64,000 bases of DNA, taken from Quillaja saponaria. Lineage: Eukaryota; Streptophyta; Magnoliopsida; Fabales; Quillajaceae. The position numbers and the translations under genes are program-made. Shown here piece after piece: positions 47,219-57,964 of the stretch; the first letter of the stretch is position 1; every line of letters starts with the position of its first letter. The stretch spans positions 10,788,001 to 10,852,000 of the forward strand of contig CM055607.1 of the NCBI GenBank assembly GCA_029379385.1, given 5' to 3'. The notes under the pieces are model-generated. The model did not search any database. It saw nothing but the letters and a program-made list of their open reading frames with translations, and was not told the origin of the DNA.

Positions 47219-47866
47219 TCACACCACAGTTTCCAAATATTCGGTTTTAGTTATACTTGAGGCCTTCTTGAACTTGACTCTGAATGCTTGGCTGTCGTAC
47301 TCACCCAAAGCCAAACGTCTTAGTTGATTTGTTTCACTCCCAACAATATATATTGAAAGATCTCCACATAAATAGGGGATCTCAGGCGATTTGGGACAAA
47401 AAACAAGCTTGTAATCATCTCCATCTTTCTCAATCTTAAACCAACTTGTGAGTGATGGTTCATGTTTCTTACCATCTGTACTCACAAACCAGATCCCCTT
47501 TGACTCTACAAGTCTCCATATTAATGACTGAACACAGATTGATGCCCCGGAGAACTCAATGTTCAAGTCACTAGATGTTTGGACAAATGGTAATTTAGAG
47601 AACACGGGTGTAAAGGTTAATGGAAGGCCATTAGAGAGCTCAGAATGTTCTTGGACAACATTCAGTGGACAGTACTTACTATCGGCTAGGGTGAGACCCC
47701 CGCCGCGTCCTCTGAAGACTGGTAAGATGTAGTACTGGACACCCCATTGAAGCTGCTCGCCATCTGTGTCGAGCACAGGTTCAGCAGCAGCTATCAATGG
47801 TTTTGTGATGAAGGCAAAGAGAAGGAAGCAAGAGAATGCTACTAGTAGTGGACTAGTTGTCTTCAT
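47219..47866 (-). CDS. Kunitz-type protease inhibitor KTI-3 (right, intact)
   Basis: A 215-residue inhibitor with all landmarks of the left copy: signal peptide, cysteines 66/111/157/167 and Lys91 in the reactive loop. It differs by Gln44 for Glu and Pro161 for Ser; Pro161 lies between the third and fourth cysteines. The TATA site reads TATATAT (minus strand of 47951-47957) instead of TATAAAT, which may alter expression. It is the only gene apart from KTI-2 that is intact in both arms. Confidence 0.95.
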   Translation of the reverse strand: MKTTSPLLVAFSCFLLFAFITKPLIAAAEPVLDTDGEQLQWGVQYYILPVFRGRGGGLTLADSKYCPLNVVQEHSELSNGLPLTFTPVFSKLPFVQTSSDLNIEFSGASICVQSLIWRLVESKGIWFVSTDGKKHEPSLTSWFKIEKDGDDYKLVFCPKSPEIPYLCGDLSIYIVGSETNQLRRLALGEYDSQAFRVKFKKASSITKTEYLETVV

Positions 47867-48208
47867 TTTCTTTTGGTTGGTTGGTTGGCTAGTTGCCTGT
47901 GTTTCTTTCTCTCTTAATTTTTTGTATGAAATGATCCCCAAAAGCTGTGAATATATAGGCTAGCTAGCCACCAACTATGGATAATGGTATCACAAAAACA
48001 AGGATATAGAGGATGCATCCACGAATTTTTTTGAAGGTGCATGCAAAACGTGAAAATATATTTAACTTGTTTTATCCAAGTTCCAATGATGGACAACATG
48101 TTCAAATTATATTTTATATGGGAAAAGGGGTTGGAAGGGATAAGGTGATATCTGATTAACGGATCTACGTTAGAATGATTCTTGCATGATATGTGTTTAT
48201 TAAGACGA

Positions 48209-49268
48209 CTAGCTTTCGTGGTACATGCATTGTGTATAAATCATGTTTATAATATATAAATATATGTCGTGAATCACGTTTATGATATATAAATATATGT
48301 TCATCAACAATTGATATACATATTTAAAAAGTTATAATTAATAATAAAATATTACTTAATGCTAATGACAACAAACAAATAGATAAATTCAATAAAAAAA
48401 TTTAATTTATAATTTACACATATATTTAAAAATAAATAAATAAATCATAGGACTAATTATGAAGAGAGTTTATGTTCAGCAACCGGAACTTTCAGCAAAA
48501 AATTCTAAAGAATTTTGATCACACAAGATTAAGAGAGGTGTTGTATCATTAGTCTAATAATGTAAGTTCAGAAATTGTCAAAAATAAAAAACAAAAAGAG
48601 TATATGAACATGGAGCTTTATAAGCTTGCCAATTATGGTTGGATAAAGAATTCCAAGGTTCAAATTCTCAAATTCAATTTCAAACTTGCCAGTGTATTCT
48701 GTAAACATTGGTATTGCTAATGTTATCATATATAACATAATTAGAAATCTAAAACTATTATGAAGTTTTTAAAAATAAAAAATAATTCATATTAGAACAA
48801 AACTAAAACAATTTAATTAGAAAAATATTTACAGTTTCAATTAAATTTATTAAATTTTCAATTTTCAATTTTAGTCAAACTCCAAAATTATGGAGTAACT
48901 GAAAACTTCATATTAGAACAAAACTCTAAATGTTTAATTAGAAATATATTTATAGTTTAAAATTAATCATATTATAATAATCAATTGAGAAAATGACTCT
49001 ATTGTGATAAACATCAATAGGGTTTGGCAATATTAAAACTTTAATAAGTACAAAAGATAAAATAGAAAATCAAAAGATGCTTCCTTTAAGGCTCTTTTAT
49101 ACTGTTTAAAATTAAAATTAATCTTATTATAATAATCAATTGAGAGAACGGCTCTATTGAGAGAGACATCCAAGAAGGTGTGGCAATATTGAAAATTTAA
49201 TAAGTACAAAGGATGAAATAGGAAATCGAACTATTCTTCCTTTAATGCTCTTTTATATATGGTATAGA
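48209..49268 (-). mobile_element. Helitron-like element, right copy
   Basis: Mirror of 7449-8499: on the minus strand it starts TCTATACC at 49268 and ends CTAG at 48209, flanked by A and T. The 156-bp tandem units are retained at the 5' end. Confidence 0.45.
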
Positions 49269-50280
49269 TTATAGTCATGTTAATAAAAATTAGTAAAATT
49301 ATATATAATTTTATAGTGATGTTAATAAAAATTAATAATGGAAGAGATTTACTTTGTCATTGAGTGATTCTTGTATGGTATATGTCTATTAAGATGAATT
49401 ATAGTCATACTAATAAAAATTAATTAAATCAACATATTATTTTACATTTATAAGAAAATTGATAAATAGCACGTGTCCAACCTAATAAAATATTTTTTTT
49501 AATCTCTTCACTAATTAAATGACAGACTCTTTCAAATTTCGGATTCCATATATATTTACCTAATTTCAGAGTTTTGAATTTTTAAAAATTAAGAGAACTT
49601 TAAGTAGTTCTTTTTTGTTTAATTAATTTTACTATTTTATTCTTCCAAGAACCTGTTTTTTGTCACTCATCAAAAGAATTTTAATTTTGAAAATTATGTG
49701 TATGCCCTTATTATTAGATAATGAGCTAGTATTATCAAGTCGAAACCCAAAGAAAAAAAGGGGCATATGAGAGAGAGAAGTCATTAATATTTGAAGCACT
49801 TGCTAAATACGCAACAATTTAATTATTAGTGAACATCCAAGAATTTTTTGCAAGTTAAAATGTCAAGTTGAAAATTAACAAAGTTTCTGATTTTTCTTTA
49901 CTACATAGAAATAAAGCAAAATATGCAATAATTGAACTCTAAGGATTGATTTGATGATCAAGAACATGTGCTTTATTAATTGATTTCTTGGGTTCAAAAC
50001 TCCAAAGATCATGAAAAATAAAATCTTCATAAATTTTTTAGTCCCAGCATAGATGATCTAATTTTGACCAGAATGAAGAGTTTGATTAATCAAGATACAC
50101 ATAAATTAGCCCAATCACACTTGACCACTAAACACATTTAATTAATTTTATGTAACACATGGACTTGGCTAGCTTAGAAAGATAGGAATAGGATCGATTA
50201 TTGAGTTTCACTATGTGATAATTATGCGTATTACATATATACTGATCTCTTTATTCAGGTACCTTTTTTTACTCCATTAT
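49269..50280. other. Intergenic, mirror of 6415-7448
   Basis: AT-rich, no supported gene. Confidence 0.5.
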
Positions 50281-50302
50281 GCACTGAGTAATCGTAATCA
50301 TC

Positions 50303-50962
50303 TCATGCAACACTTTGAATATGGTTTGAGGAAGTTGAAGAAGCCTTTTGGAACACAACTGTGAATGGTTGGATTTTATCACTCAAGGCCAAATATCTTT
50401 TACCCTCCTCCTCATGATCAGAATACAATCCAAGAGTATTACATATAGTTGGGACAAGCCCAGGACAGAAAACAAGATTGTAGGCAACAATTTTTTCAGC
50501 CCTCTCTATCTTAAACATGCTAACGATTCCATCAATACCTGGTGATGCAATACCATCATTACCCAGAAACCACACCCCTGTATATTCTTTGATAAGCCTC
50601 CACACCCGGGAGTCTACACAATCTGTTTGAGCAATCGTCTGGATGTTAACATTGGTGGATGTGGTGACGAAAGGTAATTTAGATGACACAGGTGAAAATT
50701 TTACCGGGAAGCCCCTTTCATCTTTGGAATTTTCTTGGGTGACATAGAGTGGGCAGGACTTGTTTCTATGGGTGCCAAGTCTAAGGCCACCACCAGTAGG
50801 TCCCCAAATATGTGGTGAGACATAGTAATTAGTAAACCACTGGAGTGGTTCACCATCTGTGTCTAGCACAGGCTTAACAACAGCAAGAAATGGTTTGGTG
50901 ATGAAGGGAAAGAGAATTAGGAAGCAAGAGAGTACTAGTAGTGGACTAGTTGTCTTCTTCAT
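50303..50962 (-). CDS. Kunitz-type protease inhibitor KTI-2 (right, intact)
   Basis: A 219-residue protein identical to the left-arm product. ATG at 50962 is preferred over an in-frame upstream ATG at 51055, which precedes the TATA site (ATTTATA at 51025-51031). A TA tract of about 32 bp lies upstream at 51077-51108 and is longer than in the left arm. The 3' flank, with GCACTGAGTAATCG, is the sequence found joined to KTI-7 at 57148. Confidence 0.95.
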   Translation of the reverse strand: MKKTTSPLLVLSCFLILFPFITKPFLAVVKPVLDTDGEPLQWFTNYYVSPHIWGPTGGGLRLGTHRNKSCPLYVTQENSKDERGFPVKFSPVSSKLPFVTTSTNVNIQTIAQTDCVDSRVWRLIKEYTGVWFLGNDGIASPGIDGIVSMFKIERAEKIVAYNLVFCPGLVPTICNTLGLYSDHEEEGKRYLALSDKIQPFTVVFQKASSTSSNHIQSVA

Positions 50963-51072
50963 TGTTTTTAATCTGTAGGTTGGTGTATGAATGAGATGAT
51001 CAGCTGCAAGGGAAGCGGTATGAAATTTATATTGGTAGCAGAGGTCAGTAGTCATATATGGATATTCACTGG

Positions 51073-51109
<37 letters not shown>

Positions 51110-51199
51110 TGTCGTACGGAACACGTTTAATACAATTTTAGCAGAGTTTTGATTACCCAAATTCAAAGCTAATACCCTAATCCTAGTACCAATCAATGG

Positions 51200-52590
51200 A
51201 CCATGTTTGAAATAGGTTGTCTATTTTAGTGGTTGCAGTTCTTAATGAAAGCTTGCTTAGAAGTGAGTTAAATTGTGGATCTATGAAATGTACCAATTGG
51301 TTGATGTCATTAAAATTTCAGAAAGTTGAATTACTTGACTAATGCTAATGATTAGGGTAACTAGCTTGGTTATGTGACGCAATTCAAGATAATTATGGTT
51401 TGGAATTTGAGTTGGTCAGGTAGGGCTATTAAAATTGTTAATTTTTATGGTTCAATAATATCATATTAGCTGTGCAGTTAGGTGAAATGGATTTTAAATT
51501 TAGAATTTAAAACTTTAAATTGAAGTTTTGTTCTTGGTGTTTAGATGTTTAACTGATAATATAAGTTGAATCTTACTAATTTATGGGTTTAAGTTTCTCA
51601 AAACTTGTTATAAACTCTTAACTCCTCTATATAAACCTTCGAACAAAAAAAGAAAAAGAAACACGCAAATTAAAATGTTAAAGTGGAAAGGTAATTAAGG
51701 AAGCTTTAACTTAACGAAACAAATTACACATGAACAACGTAGGTGCACTGCATCTCAACAACATCTATACAAGATATACTAAGTATAACTTCCCTGTAGA
51801 TTTACACCCTTATTTCTCTCACTGTTCATACTATTTAAATGCAATTTACACTACCTCATCGATCTCTCTTTTTCTTTTATGCTTTCTGATTTGGTTTTGT
51901 AGCTTAATTTTTTCTTATTCTCTCATCTTTATGAGATTGTTGAGCTCCTCCATGCTATCTGTAGTTGGTGAGATTTTCTTTAATTTTATTCAAGGTGCCA
52001 AGTGCCTTATAAAAAATGAGGGCCGGTAGTTGAATAAAATTCAGACTGAAGACAATATATTTGTAGGATGAATATTATTTATCTACTCCAAACTATTCTT
52101 TCAATCTAAAATGATTGTATCTCCTTATTATATTTTTATGTTTCCACAACTAATTACATTTTACACAATTGTTATTAATTTCTAAAGAGAATAAGTTTTG
52201 AGTTAAAATTTAATTATGTTAGTGTTGATAAATAAGATTTATAAGCACTAGTGACACATGTCATTTTTTTATTTACTTACGGTGTAAAATTAAATAAATT
52301 ATCAGTACATGAAATATCAATTTATAATTTTTTTCTGCAAACTTCTTTTTAAATTATGTAACTGACAAATGTGTAAGAACAAAATGAGAATGTAATAATC
52401 ATTTATTGGAAACGAAATTAGAATATGAAAAAAAAATTAGAAAAAAAACCTTGAAATGACGCACAAAAGTCATGCACATATAGACACGTTTTATTTCATT
52501 TCTGCTAGAGCTTAAATCACAATTGATCTGCACTTATAGAAAGATGTACTTCCTTGATGATTGCTTTATTTACCATTAGCTTGTTACATA
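51200..52590. repeat. Orphan KTI 3' flank block and intergenic (right)
   Basis: 51200-51760 mirrors 4960-5520 and is related to the KTI-4 3' flank. The remainder mirrors 4141-4960 and has no supported gene. Confidence 0.55.
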
Positions 52591-52596
52591 ATTATC

Positions 52597-53228
52597 TTAT
52601 ACAACAGTTTTTATATTCGTTTGGGATTGGTCAGCCTTTTTTAACACAAACATGAATGGTTTGATATCATCACCGATAGCCAAATATCTAGTTCCATCCT
52701 CAGCATAATCAATTCCCAAGCCCTTACACAAAGTTGGGATTGGAGATCGGGCTGGACAAAATACTATCTTGTAATAATATGACTCGTAATGCTCAATTCT
52801 GAAATTACTACTTTGGAAATCAGAATTTCCATTAGTACTCACGTACCACAGCCTGATCGATACAGGGACAAGCTTCCACACTAGTGAAATCAGAATATAA
52901 CTGAACCAGTGGCTTTGATGCTCAACTCAGCTGATGAAAAAACAAAAGGTAGTCTGGAAATTCTGGGTGAAAAGGCTACCGTGAAGCCATTTGAGAAGTC
53001 GGAAGATTCTTGGGTAACATATAATGGGCAGCTGCTATTGTTATGGCTTCCGAGGGTGAGGCCACCACCTAAAGGTCCCCAAACAAATGGCAAGATATAG
53101 TAATTTCTGTGCCATTCAACTGGGTTGCCTTCTGTGTCAAGCACTAGAGCTGCAACTACAGATGGATTTGTGGTAATCAGGGCAAAGAGAAGGAAGGTGG
53201 TGAGAGCTGCAACCGCTGATGTCTTCAT
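52597..53228 (-). pseudogene. KTI-1 (right), broken by templated replacement
   Basis: Length is 632 nt against 636 in the intact left gene. In plus-strand terms, GCTTGCATGTTG after AGTGAAA has been replaced by TCAGAATA. This removes the second cysteine codon and shifts the frame at about codon 111. The new bases complete GAAATCAGAAT (52886-52896), an 11-nt copy of 52816-52826. About ten missense differences from the left copy are spread along the gene, including F91S, S97F and T106A around the reactive loop. The TATA box (TATTTATA, 53295-53302) is intact. Confidence 0.88.
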
Positions 53229-53329
53229 TTTTCTTTTAATTGAGTGGCTATGTTTGTTAATTTGTTGGTGGATGGAGGAGCTCTCTGAAGCTTCTATTTA
53301 TAGAGTATCAATATGAACGTAAAGTTTGA

Positions 53330-53905
53330 ATTTGACGATGCGTCTCAGGGGGAATTATACTCCAAGAATATCTATCCGTCCAGTTTAAAACGTGAAGCAT
53401 AAAAACTAATTTTATTATTAGGTTTTTTCTAGTGTCCTAAGGAGCACTTATTTTGATTATGTAAATAGAAATTTGTGGTACTTGTTATAGTAATTATTAA
53501 ATAAATTAATACTTTTGAAAGATTTTAATTTTAAAAAATTATAATTATTGTTAAGGGCACTTGTTAGAAAATTCTTACTATTCTTACTTTATAAAAAGAA
53601 GGAAAAACTAAAACCATCATTTTTATGAAGTTGAAGAAAGAAGAAATTGAATGTGACGATGGGTGGAATTATATTCCAAGAATATCTATCCATCCATTTT
53701 AAAACATGAAGCATAAATATTAATCTTATTATTAGGATTTTTCTTGAGTGTCTCCTGTAATGGTTATGTAAATAGAAAGTTTGTAACATTATAGTAATTC
53801 AGTCTTATTTAATATTTAAATTTGTTACTTACAAGAAAATTTTAATTTTAAAAAATTATAGTAATTGGCATGGGTATTTGTCAGAAAAATTCTTGTTAGT
53901 ATTAC
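53330..53905. repeat. Tandem duplication upstream of KTI-1 (right)
   Basis: Mirror of 2833-3425, with two units sharing AAGAATATCTATCC, ATGAAGCATAAA and ATTATTAGG. Confidence 0.7.
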
Positions 53906-54083
53906 TATATAAAAAGAAAGACAAAACTAAAACCATCATTTTTATGAAGGTGAAGAGATCTAGATTTCAGGAAAGGAAAAAAAAACCAGCATACGTCAAG
54001 TACCAGCATCTCATTTGATTCAGAACCATAATCAAAACCAGCATCGCATGCTGCAATCCAAACGATCCTCAATATCAAGGGTC

Positions 54084-54209
54084 AAAATATTGTTTCTAAA
54101 TATAGTATCGATTAATTTAGAAACAGAAATATATCAAGTACGTATCAGAAATATTATGAAAATGGTGCACAATCCCAGAACATATAGATATATTAAGAAA
54201 CAATATTTT
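54084..54209. mobile_element. Small palindromic MITE, right copy
   Basis: Mirror of 2628-2753. One end has AAAATATTGTTTCTAAATAT, a one-base change from the left copy. Confidence 0.55.
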
Positions 54210-54833
54210 TTATTCGACCAAGTAGTCCTATAACAATTTGTCGAATGCTAATAAACCCCTTTTGATCATTCAATTAAATGAAAGAGAATAAGAAATAGAT
54301 TTCTAAGATTGTTTCTTCAAAGCAAATGCTTTTCAAATAATGCTGATAATCAACAAAAATAAGGCAACTAGAGATGAGGAAAGAATGTGAATAAATGAGG
54401 AGAAAGTGAAGGAAAAAATATTTAGAAGGATACTTACGTCTTTAGATCGATTTTCATTAAGAGTTAGTCATTAATTTAAATAAATTTTAAATTCTTTTAA
54501 TATAATAAACCATTCACCTTTTAATCAAATTTTCATATTCTATGACCATTTTACTTTATAAACTGTTAGTCTCTTTTTAACTTCTATTATACTTTTTTTT
54601 TAGTTTTTGAGATGAAAAATGTTATTTTTTTTATCTAATTTTATGACAACAAAAAATTGACGTTCCCATTTATTTTATAAAACAACATGAAAAAAATAAA
54701 TGACAATAAATTATAAAATATCGTATTTGAATGTATATTTATTGTTAAATTAATTGTTAACTACTTAAATGCATTTCATAACTTAAAATATATATTATTA
54801 TTTTTTAACAAAAGCAAAGTGCTACATTCTATT

Positions 54834-55085
54834 TTCTTTGTTGATCAATTAATGCTTGTGCTCTCTTTCTTTTTCTTTGTTCTAACCACAAAACCATTTA
54901 TTGCTAGGCAGCCATTAATTAGAGGCTTTGGTGGTGGGCTTAGACTTTGCACCATCAACAACACCACCATATATATGCCAACTCTATGTGAACCAAAAAG
55001 GATTGGAAGGCGATTTTTATTTTCACCTGTATTTTCTATATTTCTTTGTATGACAACATTTACTGAAATTTTTTTGTGAATTTCG
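54834..55085 (+). pseudogene. Truncated KTI remnant, copy B (right arm only)
   Basis: The frame resembles KTI-9: LSFFFFVLTTKPF (signal peptide), then a deletion, then RGFGGGLRLCTINNT. It continues CEPKRIGRRFLFSPVFS before decaying after ATGACAACATTTACTG. No cysteine framework remains. It lies in the 54831-55655 segment that is replaced by the foldback element in the left arm. The AT-rich tail after GAATTTCG is shared with remnants A and C. Confidence 0.7.
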
Positions 55086-56339
55086 CCTTTATTTTTTATT
55101 TTATTTTTAAAAAAAACTCACTCTCGTACTCTCAAAAGATCTAAAAACTATGTTATTAATTTCTCAATCATTTCATTGACAAAAATTCTCATATTTTGTT
55201 TGCTTTTTCATATTATTTCCACATGTCATATTTTAAGTAGTTATTTATAATGATCAGGATGCTTATTTATTTTCCAAAATTTAATTAGAATTGAAAAAAC
55301 TTTTCATCTCTTCCATTTTAAACATATTTTCTACTCATTAATTTTACATTCTTTTAATCTAATAAATTATTCTTTTCATATTCTCTCAATATTTCATGTT
55401 CTAAACTCTACTATATAAAGTGTTAGTCTCTTTTCAAGTTCTATTGCGTTTTCTTAGTTTTTGAGGTGGAATATGTTATTTTCTTAATTTTATGACAACA
55501 AGAAATCGATGTTCTAATTTAAAATTTCATATTTCATGACACAACATGGAAAAAGCAAGTCATGTTCAATTATAAGGTATTTAGTATTTGAAGTATTTAT
55601 TTGTTAAAATTTATTTTCACGAATATAACTCTATTACTTTATCATAATTTTTAATGAATTTCAAAACTTCAAATATATAATCCTATCCAATTAGTTATTA
55701 TATAATATTTATAATACCTTTTTATATTGGAAAGCACTCAAATTTTAGTAGATAATAATTTAATTATGTTATAATTATCGGTTAAATTAATAATTGATTT
55801 GACTTTACAACTTTGTAATATAAGCTTATGCTTTGTGTAAAACGTAATTTAATAAATTATTTATTTGCATAAGGAGTTTATATAGAAAACTCATTCTATG
55901 CACCATAAAAGTTTAGAGCATGGGTGGACTAATGACATCTCTTTTGAACGACATGTGTAAAGCAAAAAATGTAAAAAAGTATGATAATTTTTTTTAAAAT
56001 ATGTTACAGTAGCTATCAATTATATTGATGTTTATAATTTATATAATTGCTCATAAACCCTTCATCAAAAGACAACAAATCCTCTCTCCTCTCTCTTCTC
56101 TTATTTCCTCTTATATCTCTCCTTTCTCTACCCACAATAGAACATTTACAACTAATAAATCAAAAACTCATAATTTGATCCACCACGTGCATCCATAAAA
56201 ATAAGGAGTCTAGATATAAGCTCACAATAATGTTTCAGCTATGTAGTGTTTTAGCTTTTGATTTGAAATACTACACAACTGAAACATTATTCATTAGAAA
56301 TTGACTTGATTTGGCAACCGATCAAAATTACAATGGCAA
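55086..56339. other. AT-rich flank; outer end of right arm at 55880
   Basis: 55655-55880 pairs with 1-227. Beyond 55880 the sequence is single-copy in this window. No gene. Confidence 0.5.
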
Positions 56340-56354
56340 GTCATTCTTAATTTT

Positions 56355-56530
56355 TTTTATGTATTTTCTAAATTTCTTTTTATGACAACACGAACTGGTT
56401 TCTTTGTGAATTTCATCTTCAATTTTTTTTCAAGCTCACACTCTCTCATTCCTTTCTTTTTCAAAAAATTTAAAAATATTGAAATTGACTATCAATCAGG
56501 TCAAAATAATAGATTTAATATGAAATCAAA
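56355..56530 (+). pseudogene. Truncated KTI remnant, copy C
   Basis: TGTATTTTCTAAATTTCTTT then ATGACAACACGAACTGGTTT corresponds to KTI-9 codons about 87-99. It runs into the same tail as remnants A and B (GAATTTCATCTTC, CTCACACTCTCTCA). The 5' part is missing. Confidence 0.55.
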
Positions 56531-56744
56531 AAACTATATTTTAGAGACAATTATTTATATTTTCTTGTCAACTCAACATACATGTGACACTCAATAAAAT
56601 ATTTTTAGTCATATAAGCTATTTCATGCAAAATATTAATAGTGTTAGATTTGTAGAAGACGTTATAAAATTTTTAAAAATTTTGAGACGAAATTGATCGA
56701 AAAAATACTTTTATAATAAAATTGACAAAAATTAAATACTTAAC

Positions 56745-56924
56745 AACTATAAATGTCAAAGTGCCTTCAAATAATTACAAACGTGTTCCATGAAACTAAA
56801 ATATTTTCAGTGGTTATCCACATGCCTTGTGGGTATCTAGGAGCTACCACTATAAATTCCATACTCCTTCCCTTGGAGATCACTAACTCATTTACAAACC
56901 AACAGATTCAAAAGAAAAAAGAAA
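56745..56924 (+). promoter_or_regulatory. KTI-7 promoter and leader
   Basis: TATAAAT at 56851-56857 is followed by the shared leader CCATACTCCTTCCCTTGGAG. The region from 56745 to 56830 is the parent-like copy of the orphan promoter at 24630-24720. It appears intact, so the fused locus could be transcribed. Confidence 0.6.
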
Positions 56925-57147
56925 ATGAAGAAAACTAGTCCACTACTACTAGCACTCTCTGGCTTTATAATTTTGTTTTCCTTCATAACCACAAAACCAT
57001 TTCTTGCTTCTCCTGAGCTTGTGCTGGACTCAGAAGGTGAGCCACTTTGGTGGACTAATAATTACTATGTCTCACCACATATTTGGGGACCTACTGGAGG
57101 TGGTCTTAGCCTTGGCACCCATAACAACAACTCCTGCCCACTCTATG
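56925..57147 (+). pseudogene. KTI-7, 5' third of a Kunitz gene fused to antisense KTI-8
   Basis: The first 74-75 codons are a good KTI: signal peptide about 1-28, ELVLDSEGEPLWWTNNYYV and THNNNSCPLY with the first cysteine. At 57144-57147 (TATG) the sequence switches to GCACTGAGTAATCG, the 3' flank of a KTI-2-like gene in reverse orientation. The frame continues about 30 codons into this antisense DNA and stops at 57239. The product would lack the reactive loop and three cysteines, so it cannot be a functional inhibitor. TATG is shared by both parents, suggesting a microhomology join. Confidence 0.88.
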
Positions 57148-57168
57148 CACTGAGTAATCGTAATCGCC

Positions 57169-57849
57169 TCATGCAACACTTTGAATATAGTTTGAGGAAG
57201 TTGAAGAAGCTGGAGAAGCCTTTTGGAACACAAATATGAATGGTTGGATTTTATCACACATGGTCAAATATCTTTTGCTCCTCCACATCAGAATGCAATC
57301 CAAGAGCATTACATATAGTTAGGACAATCCTAGGACAGAAACCAAGATTGTAGGCAACAATTTCAGCTTCTTCTCCTGACCTCTCTATCTTAAACATGCT
57401 ATCGATTCCCTCAATACCTGGTGATGGAATACCATCAGCACCCAGAAATCACACCCCTGTATATTCTTTGATAATCCTCCACACTCGGGGAGTCTACACA
57501 ATCTGTTTGCGCTATCGTCTGGATGTTAACATTAGTGGATGTGGTGACGAAAGGTAATTCTGATGACACAGGTGAAAATGTTACTGGGAAGCCCCTTTCA
57601 ACTTCGGAAGTTTCTTGGGTGACATAGAGTGTGCAGGACTGATTTCTATGGGTGCCAAGGCTAAGGCCACCACCAGCAGGTCCCCAAATATAGGTTAAGA
57701 TATATATAGTAATTAGTAAACCACTGGAGTGGCTCACCATCTGTGTCAAGCACAGGCTGATCAGCAACAGCATGAAATGGTTTAGTGGGGAAGGGAAAGA
57801 GAATTAGGCAGCAAGAGAGTACTAGTAGTGGACTAGTTGTTTTCTTCAT
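57169..57849 (-). pseudogene. KTI-8, broken KTI-2-like Kunitz gene
   Basis: This is full-length and very similar to KTI-2, starting at 57849 with signal peptide MKKTTSPLLVLSCCLILF and PVLDTDGEPLQWFTNYY. Lesions are a four-base TATA insertion near 57700, one extra G near 57488, and a stop replacing the tryptophan of GVWFLG near 57448. The reactive loop reads SPVSSELPFV, with Glu where KTI-2 has Lys95. Its TATA box (ATTTATA at 57912-57918) and leader are kept, but KTI-type upstream sequence ends by about 57965. It lies head to head with KTI-7, about 20 bp past its own stop. Confidence 0.9.
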
Positions 57850-57964
57850 TGTTTTTAATCTGTAGGTTGGTGTATGAATAAGATGATGAGCTCCAAGGGA
57901 AACTGTATGGAATTTATATTGCTAGCAGTGGTCAGCAGGCATACATGGATAATCACTGGATAAG

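Larger units (their letters stand above)
36710..55880 (-). repeat. Right arm of giant inverted duplication
   Basis: This is the mirror copy of the left arm, about 19.2 kb. The inner edge, containing TAACCTATTACTAAAG, matches the reverse complement of the last bases before the assembly gap. The outer edge at 55880 matches base 1. Sequence to the right of 55880 cannot be compared because the left partner would fall outside the window. KTI-2, KTI-3 and KTI-5 are open here, while KTI-1 and KTI-4 are broken. Confidence 0.93.

Noticed and set aside
57072..57257. Minus-strand ORF across the KTI-7/KTI-8 junction
   Set aside because: Reads antisense through KTI-7 and out of frame through KTI-8; no independent gene.
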